Of a stretch of 60,352 nt of DNA, positions 36,910 through 44,753 are shown piece by piece. Where the stretch lies: positions 1-60,352 of the forward strand of contig JAHJQK010000073.1 of assembly GCA_018819135.1 (NCBI GenBank), written 5' to 3'. The notes beneath the pieces were generated by a model. It had not been told where the DNA came from and ran no database searches. It saw only the letters and a program-made list of their open reading frames with translations. Each line of letters starts with the position of its first letter. The stretch's first letter is position 1. The stretch comes from Pseudomonadota bacterium. Lineage in GTDB: Bacteria > Desulfobacterota > SM23-61. The translations under genes were made by a program, and so were the position numbers.

Positions 36910-37386
36910 ATGAAAATCGGGGTCATCTCAGATACGCATCTTATGCAGCCTATTCAGATGCTTGAGGAGCTTATGGCCGGCCCTTTCAAAGAGACAGAGA
37001 TGATCCTGCATGCCGGAGATATTACTGAACTCGTTATCTTAGAGTCCTTTGGCGGAAAAGAAGTTCTGGCGGTTTGCGGCAATATGGATTCTCCGGCCGT
37101 GCGGATGAAGTTACCTGCCCAACGCACTTTCCCGGCCGGAAAGTTCCAAATCGGACTGATCCATGGCTGGGGGAAACCGCAGGGTATCGAAGAGCGGATC
37201 CGAAAAGAGTTTGGCCGACTGGATTGTATTGTGTTCGGCCACACCCACACTCCTTCTCAAACCCGACGGGAAGGGGTTTTGTTCTTCAACCCCGGGGCAT
37301 TGTCGACTGGCCTTTACGCCCCTAAGAAAAGCGTCGGTCTGCTGGACGTGGGGAATACAATCTCGGGGCAGGTTATTTACTTATGA
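36910..37386 (+). CDS. YfcE-family metallophosphoesterase
   Basis: A 158-residue calcineurin-like phosphoesterase. All metal-binding blocks are present in order: SDTH (residues 7-10), HAGD (around 36), CGNMD (GN-D/H block), LIHGWG and FGHTHTPS. Short members of this family cleave simple phosphodiesters in vitro; the natural substrate is not known. It is cytoplasmic. The stop overlaps an ATG of the HIT gene by four bases, and a promoter lies upstream, so it heads a three-gene unit. Confidence 0.9.
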   Translation: MKIGVISDTHLMQPIQMLEELMAGPFKETEMILHAGDITELVILESFGGKEVLAVCGNMDSPAVRMKLPAQRTFPAGKFQIGLIHGWGKPQGIEERIRKEFGRLDCIVFGHTHTPSQTRREGVLFFNPGALSTGLYAPKKSVGLLDVGNTISGQVIYL

Positions 37387-37412
37387 AATACGAGGAAAAG
37401 GAGTTGGCGAAT

Positions 37413-37901
37413 ATGGAGCATCTTTGGGCCCCATGGCGCATGGATTATATTCTATCCAACCGCAAAGGGCGAAAATGTATTTTTTGCCCAGCAGCCAAAC
37501 AAGCAGATGAAAAAAGGCTCATTGTCCACCGAACCTCCCTCTCTTTAGTCATGCTCAACCGCTATCCTTATTCTTATGCCCATCTCATGATTGCACCCGT
37601 CCGTCACGTCCACGACGTTAGCAAATTAAAAGTGGAAGAGATGAAGGATATCCTCTATAATTTGGGACAGTCCATCAATATTCTAAAAGAAGCTTTTTGT
37701 CCCAACGGATTCAACGTGGGCATGAATCTGGGCCGGGTTGGCGGGGCAGGTATTCTTTATCACCTTCATTTTCATGTCATCCCTCGCTGGAAGGGAGATA
37801 TGAATTTTATGCCAATGCTGGCCGAGGTCCGGGTCATTCCCGAGCACTTGAAAAAGACCTATAATAAGTTGCGGCTGTATTTTAAAAAGCTGGAGAACTG
37901 A
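37413..37901 (+). CDS. HIT family protein (Ap4A phosphorylase-like)
   Basis: A 162-residue histidine-triad nucleotide-binding protein. The triad is HLHFHVIPRW; a zinc-type CIFCPA lies near residue 20 and NVGMNLGRVGGAG precedes the triad, a combination found in the branch with diadenosine tetraphosphate hydrolase/phosphorylase activity. I choose ATG 37413 because AAGGAG lies nine bases before it and relatives begin MEHLWAPWR; ATG 37383 in the same frame overlaps the preceding stop and would add ten residues. It probably scavenges dinucleotides or removes nucleotide adducts. Confidence 0.9.
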   Translation: MEHLWAPWRMDYILSNRKGRKCIFCPAAKQADEKRLIVHRTSLSLVMLNRYPYSYAHLMIAPVRHVHDVSKLKVEEMKDILYNLGQSINILKEAFCPNGFNVGMNLGRVGGAGILYHLHFHVIPRWKGDMNFMPMLAEVRVIPEHLKKTYNKLRLYFKKLEN

Positions 37902-37910
37902 ACGGGAACC

Positions 37911-38195
37911 ATGAATATTCTCAAAGGAATTTTTTACCTCCTCTTCCTGGCTGCGGCCATTGGGTTTGCCCTCCACAATGACCATCCCGTTGCGTTGCGT
38001 TATTATTTCGGATGGGTAAGCCTTCCTTTCCCCCTCTTCTTATGGGCCTTTTTGTTCTTTTTTATCGGCCTCCTGATCTCCGGGGTGATCGCTTTTCTTT
38101 CCAAGCTCGGCCTTCGCTCTCGCATTCGCCAACAAAGGAAAGCTATTGCTGACCTGGAACGGAAACGAATCTCTGCTAAGTGGACATCCGGTTAA
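37911..38195 (+). CDS. LapA-domain (DUF1049) small membrane protein
   Basis: A 94-residue inner-membrane protein with two hydrophobic helices (about residues 5-20 and 40-63) separated by the HNDHPVALRYYFGW motif typical of the LapA/DUF1049 domain, and a basic cytoplasmic coiled tail (RIRQQRKAIADLERKR). LapA of E. coli works with LapB in controlling lipopolysaccharide synthesis; no lapB is adjacent, so a direct equivalent role is not shown. It follows the HIT gene by nine bases. Confidence 0.87.
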   Translation: MNILKGIFYLLFLAAAIGFALHNDHPVALRYYFGWVSLPFPLFLWAFLFFFIGLLISGVIAFLSKLGLRSRIRQQRKAIADLERKRISAKWTSG

Positions 38196-38240
38196 ACCAT
38201 TCACCGGGTGAGTGTCGGGGGCGGTAAGAATCATGGGGGG

Positions 38241-38283
38241 CAAGGCGTAAAGCGCAAAGGGAAAAGATCTCCCTTGCGCCTTG
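38241..38283. terminator. Inverted repeat between convergent genes
   Basis: GCGCAAAGGGA (38252-38262) can pair with TCCCTTGCGC (38270-38279) with one bulge; alternatively CAAGGCG (38241-38247) pairs with CGCCTTG (38277-38283). It lies between the converging LapA-domain and CBS-ACT genes and may terminate both. There is no T run, so confidence is moderate. Confidence 0.45.
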
Positions 38284-38310
38284 CGACTTACGGGTTTTCA
38301 CCCTGAAAAA

Positions 38311-38955
38311 TTATTTTTCAATCTTGGCGTATTGAACGGGAAACCCCGCTGCTTCCAGGGCTTTTTTTATTGGCTCAAAGTAGAAGGTCTTGAGCTTAAA
38401 AACCACCAGCCTTTTGTCCGGTTCGTTGGTGGCATCCGTAACCACGCTAATGATGTTTACATTATGTTCCTTGATAATCCGGGTGATATCGGCTAAGGCT
38501 CCCGGTTTATCCTCCGCAAGAACTTCGATCCGGCTTCCTTTCTCTTTCATTCCCATGACTTCGATCAGGATTTCCATCACGTCGTTTTCGGTAAGGATGC
38601 CAACCAGGTTGCCATCTTCAACCACGGGCAGGCAGCCGATTTTATTGTCGTGGAGAAGAGTGGTTGCTTCCTCAACAGAAATATCCGGCGCAATGGTGAT
38701 CACGTTGCGGGTCATGATCTCCTCTACCGTTAGTTTGTCCAGCAGGTAGTGGAGTTCGCGAATCTCCAAAGAAGTAGCCGGTGATGCTTCGGCCTTGCGG
38801 ATATCCATGTTGGTGACCAACCCGACCAATTTTTTCCCGTCCACCACGGGTAAATGGCGGATGTTTTTTTCCTGGAGGATTTTCTTCGCTATGGTCATTC
38901 GTTCGTTTTTGGCGATGGTGACAAGGTCTTTTTGCATCTTTTTCCTAACCAGCAT
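38311..38955 (-). CDS. CBS-pair and ACT domain protein (AcuB-like)
   Basis: A 214-residue protein with two CBS domains (residues about 5-60 and 75-135; the second has IMTRNVITIAPDISVEEA) and a C-terminal ACT domain (IEVLAEDKPGALADITRII, then NIISVVT). CBS pairs bind adenine nucleotides and ACT domains bind amino acids, so it is probably a regulatory sensor; the same layout is called AcuB in acetoin loci, but no acetoin gene is near. AAGGAGGT precedes ATG 38955. It is transcribed away from mutS, with which it shares an intergenic region of 159 bases. Confidence 0.9.
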   Translation of the reverse strand: MLVRKKMQKDLVTIAKNERMTIAKKILQEKNIRHLPVVDGKKLVGLVTNMDIRKAEASPATSLEIRELHYLLDKLTVEEIMTRNVITIAPDISVEEATTLLHDNKIGCLPVVEDGNLVGILTENDVMEILIEVMGMKEKGSRIEVLAEDKPGALADITRIIKEHNVNIISVVTDATNEPDKRLVVFKLKTFYFEPIKKALEAAGFPVQYAKIEK

Positions 38956-39114
38956 ATCAATACCTCCTTATAGGAAATTTAAAGCAATTTCCGGAAATCC
39001 ATGGTCAGTTTATTGGATCTGGTGGATAGGAGTCAAGGTATATTTCCCTACGGGTTGAATTTTTACCCTGCCTGGTGTAGATTGAGTGAAAGTTTTTAAC
39101 TGGGAACCACAAAA

Positions 39115-41724
39115 ATGAATAACCTTACTCCCATGATCAAGCAATACTTAGAGGTGAAAGAAAAATATCCAGATGCCATTCTTTTTTACCGCATGGGTGA
39201 TTTTTATGAAATGTTTTTTAAAGATGCTTTGATAGCATCTAAAATATTAGATATTACTTTAACTTCACGCGATAAGAACAAAGAGGGTTCCATCCCCTTG
39301 TGCGGGATTCCTTACCATGCGGCCTCAAGTTACATCCAGAAATTAGTAGACCAGGGTTACAAAATCGCCATTTGCGAACAGATGGAGGAGGCTTCTAAAG
39401 CCAAAGGAATTGTTCGGCGCGAAGTCATTCGGGTCATTACGCCAGGAATGGTGCTGGAAGAGGATTATCTCCAGCCTAAGGCCAATAATTTTCTGATGGC
39501 CATATCTTTGGGGGATGAACGCTTTGGATTGGCCATCCTGGATGCCTCCACCGGAGACTTTTTAGCCACCGAAGTGAATACAGCCCAATCCTTGCTGGAT
39601 GAGGTAATGAGGACAGAGCCGAAAGAGGTCATTTTTCCCTCAACCGCTAAAGAGCAGGCTCCGGCCAGGCACCTTATGAAAGCCTTTCCCCATGCGCTTT
39701 ATAGCCCTTTACCCCCGGAAGTATTTGATGGAGAAAGGTCCCGCGAGCGCCTAAAAACTTTCAGCCTGCTGCTCCCTGAAGGAAAAAACCAGGCCCTGCA
39801 AGCAGTCGGGGCAATTCTTTTTTACGTGGAAGAGACGCAGAAGATTCAACCCGGGCACCTCTCCCGGCTCCAGTTTTATCAAGTTCACGATTATATGGTT
39901 TTAGATGAAACCACCCGCAAAAACCTGGAGCTTCTTGAAAACATGGCTACCCGAAGCAGGAAAGGGTCATTATTGGAAGTTCTGGATGAAACCATGACCT
40001 CTATGGGGGGCCGGATGCTCAAGCGCTGGATAGGCTCCCCGCTGATGGATTTGGACAAGATCAATGAGCGCCTGGACAAAGTTTCCGAGTTGAAAGAAAA
40101 AGACCTTTCCCGGCAAAGGTTACGGGAAACCATGCACCAGGTCAAAGATATAGAAAGATTATCAGGCCGGATCTCATTGGGCATAGCCAATGCCAGAGAT
40201 TTGGTAGCGTTGAGATCTTCCTTGAATCTTCTGCCCGAGATCAAAAAAATTATCTTGCCACTGGAGCATGCAAGCTTCAAGCGGCACTTGCAAGAATTGG
40301 ATGAACTTCCAGAAATCAAAAATCTTTTAGAAAGGGCGATTGAGGACACCCCACCAATCACTTTAAAAGAAGGGGGTTTAATCAAGAAAGGCTTTGATCC
40401 AGCCCTGGATCGGCTCCGGGAAATCAGTCGGGAGGGAAAAAGGTGGATTGCTGATTTAGAGACCAAAGAGCGCATGCGTACCGGCATTTCTTCCCTGAAG
40501 GTACGCTATAACAAAGTCTTTGGGTATTACATCGAGGTGACCAAGCCCAACCTTCCCGCGGTTCCTTCCCATTACATGAGAAAGCAGACTCTGTCCAATG
40601 CCGAGCGCTTTATCACTCAAGAATTGCAGGAATATGAAACCCAGGTACTTAATGCCGAAGAAGAGAAAGAGAATTTAGAATATCAGATTTTCCTTCAGGT
40701 CCTGGGAAAAGTCTCGGTTGAAGTCCCAAAAATTCAGGGGATCGCCCAAGCTCTGGGGGAGATCGATGTACTCTCCGCCCTGGCCGAGGTGGCGGAGCAT
40801 TACGGGTATAATCGTCCCCAATTCAATGATGAAGACAGTCTGACGATTTTAGAAGGGCGGCACCCTGTATTGGAGCGGATGAGCTTGGAAGAGCGTTTCG
40901 TCCCCAATGACCTCGCCCTAAATTCCGAGGAGCGGCAAATTTTGATCATTACCGGCCCGAATATGGCCGGGAAATCGACCATTATGCGGCAAGCAGCCTT
41001 GATCAGCATCATGGCCCAGATAGGAAGCTTCGTCCCGGCCAAAGAGGCCAGTTTATGCCTGGTCGACCGAATCTTCACCCGGGTGGGAGCCACGGATGAT
41101 TTAGTCCGCGGCCGGAGCACCTTCATGGTGGAGATGGAAGAGGTGGCGCATATATTAAAAAATATCACTCCGCGCAGCCTGATTCTGCTGGATGAAATCG
41201 GGCGAGGGACAAGTACCTTTGACGGTCTTTCCATCGCCTGGGCGGTAACGGAATATCTGCATGAAGAAAGTCCGTGGAGGGCTAAGACCCTTTTTGCCAC
41301 CCATTACCATGAGTTGACCGAGCTGGCTCTGACCCGGCCGCGAATAAAAAATTTTCATGTGGCTGTAAAAGAATGGAATGATCGGGTGATTTTTTTGAGG
41401 AAGTTAGTGGAAGGAGGAACGAGCCGGAGCTACGGCATCCAGGTTGCTCGGCTGGCCGGCCTTCCCCCGGAAGTCATTGATCGAGCCAAAGAAGTTTTGC
41501 ATAACCTGGAACAAGGGGAGTTTACCGAAGGCGGAATTCCCAAACTGGCCATTTCCCGGAAGAAAAAACCAACCTGGGAGTCTCATCAACGGACCCTTTT
41601 CCAGCCTCCTCCTGACCCGCTGCGCGAAACCCTTAAAAAAATTGACCCCAACCAACTCACCCCGCTGGAAGCCTTGAACCTTTTGAGTGAGATGAAGAAC
41701 CGCCTTTCTTCGGAGACCGATTAA
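39115..41724 (+). CDS. mutS: DNA mismatch repair protein MutS
   Basis: Recognises mismatches and starts repair. The 869-residue protein has the mismatch-reading FYRMGDFYEMF (Phe-x-Glu) near residues 24-34, connector and lever domains, and the ATPase with Walker A GPNMAGKST, the signature LVRGRSTFMVEM, Walker B LILLDEIGRGTSTFDG and a FATHYHEL switch. The C-terminal segment ends near LTPLEALNLLSEMK, the usual tail. Length and order are standard. The start has a weak ribosome binding site. The gene stands alone; mutL is not in the window. Confidence 0.96.
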   Translation: MNNLTPMIKQYLEVKEKYPDAILFYRMGDFYEMFFKDALIASKILDITLTSRDKNKEGSIPLCGIPYHAASSYIQKLVDQGYKIAICEQMEEASKAKGIVRREVIRVITPGMVLEEDYLQPKANNFLMAISLGDERFGLAILDASTGDFLATEVNTAQSLLDEVMRTEPKEVIFPSTAKEQAPARHLMKAFPHALYSPLPPEVFDGERSRERLKTFSLLLPEGKNQALQAVGAILFYVEETQKIQPGHLSRLQFYQVHDYMVLDETTRKNLELLENMATRSRKGSLLEVLDETMTSMGGRMLKRWIGSPLMDLDKINERLDKVSELKEKDLSRQRLRETMHQVKDIERLSGRISLGIANARDLVALRSSLNLLPEIKKIILPLEHASFKRHLQELDELPEIKNLLERAIEDTPPITLKEGGLIKKGFDPALDRLREISREGKRWIADLETKERMRTGISSLKVRYNKVFGYYIEVTKPNLPAVPSHYMRKQTLSNAERFITQELQEYETQVLNAEEEKENLEYQIFLQVLGKVSVEVPKIQGIAQALGEIDVLSALAEVAEHYGYNRPQFNDEDSLTILEGRHPVLERMSLEERFVPNDLALNSEERQILIITGPNMAGKSTIMRQAALISIMAQIGSFVPAKEASLCLVDRIFTRVGATDDLVRGRSTFMVEMEEVAHILKNITPRSLILLDEIGRGTSTFDGLSIAWAVTEYLHEESPWRAKTLFATHYHELTELALTRPRIKNFHVAVKEWNDRVIFLRKLVEGGTSRSYGIQVARLAGLPPEVIDRAKEVLHNLEQGEFTEGGIPKLAISRKKKPTWESHQRTLFQPPPDPLRETLKKIDPNQLTPLEALNLLSEMKNRLSSETD

Positions 41725-41851
41725 TCCGCATTTATTACACCCATAACTTATCAAATGCTGTCCATCGGTAGGGCTAATAGGGTTAGAATTACGATTGTAA
41801 ATCGGTAAGGAAAATATTAGAATGAAAGAAATAAAACAGATGGAGGATAAC

Positions 41852-42109
41852 ATGCCAATTGCTGTACTAACATCAAAAGGCCAGATGACGATCCCCAAGG
41901 AGGTGAGGAAAGCTTTGGACCTGAAGCCCGCAGGGAAGGTTATCATTGTGGTGGATGGGGATCAGGCAATTCTTAAGCCCCTAAAAGGGAATATCCTTGA
42001 TATCGGTGGATCCATACAGGTACCGGCTTCGAAAAAACCTGCCGATTTTCGTAAGATTAGAAAAGAAGTCCGGAAAAAGGTTGCCCAGAAAGTGGCGAGA
42101 GGGCGATAA
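41852..42109 (+). CDS. AbrB/MazE/SpoVT-type antitoxin
   Basis: An 85-residue protein with an N-terminal swapped-hairpin DNA-binding domain (AVLTSKGQMTIPKEVRKAL, then PAGKVIIVVDGD) and a basic C-terminal tail, the layout of VapB antitoxins of the AbrB class. ATG 41852 is preferred because GGAGG lies seven bases before it; ATG 41822 in frame lacks one. It is directly followed by the start of a PIN toxin that is cut short, so this antitoxin may now be an orphan that represses only its own promoter. Confidence 0.85.
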   Translation: MPIAVLTSKGQMTIPKEVRKALDLKPAGKVIIVVDGDQAILKPLKGNILDIGGSIQVPASKKPADFRKIRKEVRKKVAQKVARGR

Positions 42110-42112
42110 AAA

Positions 42113-42244
42113 ATGGAAAAGGTATTTGTGGATACGAATATTTTCCTTAGGTATTTAACCAAAGATGACCCGGCCAAGTACGAGCGATGCCGAGAAATTT
42201 TCAAAAAGGCAAAAGAAAATAATAATCTGCGGTTATCTGCGTAA
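42113..42244 (+). pseudogene. Truncated PIN-domain (VapC) toxin
   Basis: Begins MEKVFVDTNIFLRYLTKDDP, the first strand and metal-binding aspartate of PIN ribonucleases, and continues CREIFKKA. After about 33 residues the sequence runs into a dispersed repeat and stops at 42244 after 43 codons; a normal VapC has about 130-140 residues, with three more acidic ligands that are absent. It follows the antitoxin stop by three bases, so this was a complete VapBC pair before the damage. Confidence 0.85.
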
Positions 42245-42270
42245 ATCTGCGTCCAATTAAATTTAAATTA
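42210..42270. repeat. Dispersed repeat, copy 3 (right half only)
   Basis: AAAGAAAATAATAATCTGCG followed by GTTATCTGCGTAAATCTGCG and TCCAATTAAATTTAAA matches the right half of copy 2 (35890-35946) almost base for base. The left half is missing and is replaced by the front of a PIN toxin gene. Confidence 0.82.
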
Positions 42271-42355
42271 GAGCATGACAGAGAAAATAAATTATTATCG
42301 ACTTTTGGTTCCCTTTGTACAGTATTTTATTACGATTGCCTGACCCAAAGTCTAC

Positions 42356-42502
42356 TGCAATGTTCGCGTTCTGCGAGGAAAGTTGGCCGAAGGAAGCTGG
42401 GAACAGGTGGAGGTGGCCAAACGGATCATCGAACTGGCCGAACGAGAGGTAGCCACCCCTGAAGAAGCCAGAAAGATTTTAAACTTAAAAGATATGGTGT
42501 AG
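42356..42502 (+). pseudogene. C-terminal fragment resembling a beta-keto acid cleavage enzyme (DUF849/KCE)
   Basis: The frame reads CNVRVLRGKLAEGSWEQVEV, then AKRIIELAEREVATPEEARK and ILNLK. This looks like the last 45-50 residues of 3-keto-5-aminohexanoate cleavage enzymes, which end with a helix and an ATPEEAR-type motif. A stop codon at 42341 lies just upstream and nothing before it resembles the family. It is a leftover next to the repeat that also cuts the PIN gene. The assignment is from memory of the family ending and needs a profile search. Confidence 0.5.
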
Positions 42503-42601
42503 GAATGGAGGCGTATAGCTCTGTAAAGGGTCAGATGGCAGACATTGTCTGATGAATTCAGATTCTACGTTGCACCTGCTATTCTTTTCTCGTTCTTCCT
42601 G

Positions 42602-42871
42602 TCAACCGAGGGCTTGCAATAAATTGCCTACAGCCTTATCGCCTTGGGTTTTATGGCGCAGAGGCAGGCGATGGTTTATTTTGTATCGCACTCTCCTTCC
42701 TTCTTTTTCCTTCATAATATACCCATCCTGTTTGAGGTCAGCAATAATTTTTCTAACTGCCCGCTCCGTAATCCCTATTTCAAGGGATACTTCGAAAGCA
42801 GTTATTACAGGGTGGCGTGAAAGCAAACATAGAACTAAAGCATGATTAGTTAAAAAAGCAAATCGAAGCAC
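42602..42871 (-). CDS. Small winged helix-turn-helix (MarR-like) regulator
   Basis: An 89-residue DNA-binding protein: HALVLCLLSRHPVITAFEVS, then GITERAVRKIIADLKQDGYI and a wing KEKEGRRVRYKI. This is a bare winged helix without an effector domain. GTG 42871 is chosen as the start because AAGGAGG lies eight bases upstream. It lies alone in a gene-poor patch with a toxin remnant on one side and the terminator of the priA operon on the other. Targets are unknown. Confidence 0.82.
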   Translation of the reverse strand: MLRFAFLTNHALVLCLLSRHPVITAFEVSLEIGITERAVRKIIADLKQDGYIMKEKEGRRVRYKINHRLPLRHKTQGDKAVGNLLQALG

Positions 42872-43245
42872 AAGACATTCCTCCTTTTCTTTGGTTAGTT
42901 TCCTATCCCCCAGAAATACATAAGGCTGTCGGCTAAGGGAGTATATAGATTTCCTAAGTGATAATTCCCCCGCCCCATAATAAAAAAGCCGCTATCCAAA
43001 ATTAAATGGATAGCGGCCCGACTACCCTCAACCTCCAGAAATATTCAAATATCTCTGGACCCTATGATAACGAAAGAATACAACTACTCCTAATTTAGGA
43101 AAATTACTTCATGATGTCAAGGGAAAAAACTATCCTTTAGATCAAATTCTGATTGATCCATAAAACCGTAGATGCGTAAAAACCTTAATGCTTGCACGCA
43201 ATTCAGCTTTAATGCATTTACGCATCCAGGCCTAAGCACATTCAC
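42872..43245. other. Gene-free stretch with several hairpins
   Basis: Contains the terminator at 42982-43017, a second stem (TCCAGA ... TCTGGA, 43034-43059, with an inner ATATT/AATAT pairing) and a third inverted repeat, GATGCGTAAA (43171-43180) with TTTACGCATC (43217-43226). No protein-coding frame is evident. The third repeat lies just after the cyclase gene and may stabilise the end of that mRNA. Confidence 0.5.
42982..43017 (-). terminator. Rho-independent terminator of the priA-cyclase operon
   Basis: On the minus strand GCCGCTATCCA (43017-43007), an eight-base loop and TGGATAGCGGC (42998-42988) form a perfect 11-bp stem followed by TTTTTTA. It is the first strong terminator after the cyclase gene. 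Confidence 0.92.
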
Positions 43246-44019
43246 TTATTTACAATGGCCACTGGTCGGACCCATCCGGCACTGGCCGATTTGATTTTGA
43301 CCGGAAAGCAGATCAGAGTGAACCCATGGGGGGGGGAGTTTATTTAAATTGGCCATCTTCTCGATATGCAAATATTCTTTTTCAATCCCGGCAAAATGCG
43401 CGGCCCAGAGGATGGTGGCGTCCTTTTTTTCCGCAAATTCTTTTTTGAGAAAAGGAAGAGGGCGGTCCCAACTCCAGGCATCGATGCCCACGACTTTAAC
43501 CCCCTGTTCCAACAACCAAAGCGTTGATTCCCGGCCCATACCGCAGCCTTTAACCAGATACTCCGGCTTTCCCCAGTAGCGGTCAGCCCCGGTCATAATC
43601 AAGACAATATCGCGAGGTTTAATCCGATAGCGAATTTTTTTTAGGGCTTTTTCCAGATCTTCCACGGTGATCAGGGCGCCGTCTTTTTTCCGGCGGAAAT
43701 CCAGCACCACTCCGTTCCCATAGCACCATTCCAGAGGAATCTGGTCGATCGTTTTCGCCTTTTTCCCTTCCGATATGGGAGCATAATGCCAGGGGGCATC
43801 CAGGTGAGTACCGGAGTGGGTACTGAGTACAATCTTTTCCACGGCCCACCCCAAACCGAGAGGAAGATCTTCCGGGCGGCAACCGAGCAGTTCTTGCGCT
43901 GAAACCAGCCCGCCTTGATGATCGGTGTATTCCAGTTGCGGGATCATAAACTCCGGATCACTGGGTACTGATTCAATGGGAATACTCAGATCGATGAATT
44001 TAATTTTCTTACCCCGCAT
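43246..44019 (-). CDS. Cyclase family protein (kynurenine formamidase-like)
   Basis: A 257-residue metal-dependent hydrolase of the cyclase/KynB family. The defining motif HSGTHLDAPWH lies near residues 68-78, and DLSIPI near the start and GIDAWSWDRP later are usual for the larger bacterial forms. Characterised relatives hydrolyse N-formylkynurenine or isatin; no tryptophan genes lie here, so the substrate is open. AAGGAG precedes ATG 44019. The first 34 bases lie inside the end of rpe, so it is the last gene of the operon and translationally coupled to rpe. Confidence 0.88.
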   Translation of the reverse strand: MRGKKIKFIDLSIPIESVPSDPEFMIPQLEYTDHQGGLVSAQELLGCRPEDLPLGLGWAVEKIVLSTHSGTHLDAPWHYAPISEGKKAKTIDQIPLEWCYGNGVVLDFRRKKDGALITVEDLEKALKKIRYRIKPRDIVLIMTGADRYWGKPEYLVKGCGMGRESTLWLLEQGVKVVGIDAWSWDRPLPFLKKEFAEKKDATILWAAHFAGIEKEYLHIEKMANLNKLPPPWVHSDLLSGQNQIGQCRMGPTSGHCK

Positions 44020-44732
44020 AGCATTGCTCCTTTTTTTATTTCCTCGCGCATGGTAGTGATCGTTTTACCATAGTCGGAAGTCTTAAATATTCCCGAGCCA
44101 CTTACAAATACGTCTGCTCCTGCCTTGGCCACGGCTTCAATGTTATCGACTTTAATCCCGCCATCCACCTCCAGCTCCAGGTTCCAGCCCTTGCGGTCAA
44201 TCAGCGAACGAAGTTGTTTTATCTTGGGTAGCATTGCAGGGATAAATTCCTGACCGCCGAATCCCGGGTTGACGGTCATCACTAAAACCAGGTCGGCGTA
44301 CTGGAGGGCTGGCTCTATAAGGCAGAGAGGGGTTGCCGGATTCAAAGCGACGCCAGCGCGAGCCCCCCTTTTTTTAATTTCTGTCAACGTGCGGTGGAGA
44401 TGGGGACAGGCCTCTACATGAACCGTGAGAATACCCGCTCCGGCCTCAATGAAAGCTGTTAAAAATTCATCGGGATTCTGGATCATCAAATGAACATCTA
44501 AGGGGAGAGAGGTCATCTTGCGCAGCGATTCCACGATCATCGGGCCGATAGTGATGTTGGGGACAAAATGGCCATCCATGACATCAACATGAATGTAATC
44601 GGCTCCGGCTTTTTCTACCGTTTGCACCTCTTCCCCCAGTCGGCTAAAGTCAGCAGAGAGGATGGAAGGAGAGATCTTTTTTAAGGGTTCAAGGATTCGA
44701 GAGTTCAAAGGTTTGGGTTTCCTTTCTTCCAT
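43986..44732 (-). CDS. rpe: Ribulose-phosphate 3-epimerase
   Basis: Interconverts ribulose-5-phosphate and xylulose-5-phosphate. A TIM barrel of 248 residues with ISPSILSADFSRLGEE, HVDVMDGHFVPN (metal-binding HxD), HLMI, MTVNPGFGGQ and EVDGGIK with phosphate-binding SGSGIF. It carries about 18 extra residues before the barrel (from ATG 44732) and a tail of about 15 residues that overlaps the cyclase gene; both ends vary in the family. It lies 21 bases after rsmB. Confidence 0.95.
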   Translation of the reverse strand: MEERKPKPLNSRILEPLKKISPSILSADFSRLGEEVQTVEKAGADYIHVDVMDGHFVPNITIGPMIVESLRKMTSLPLDVHLMIQNPDEFLTAFIEAGAGILTVHVEACPHLHRTLTEIKKRGARAGVALNPATPLCLIEPALQYADLVLVMTVNPGFGGQEFIPAMLPKIKQLRSLIDRKGWNLELEVDGGIKVDNIEAVAKAGADVFVSGSGIFKTSDYGKTITTMREEIKKGAMLCGVRKLNSSI

Positions 44733-44753
44733 TCAACACTCCCTCCTCGCAGC

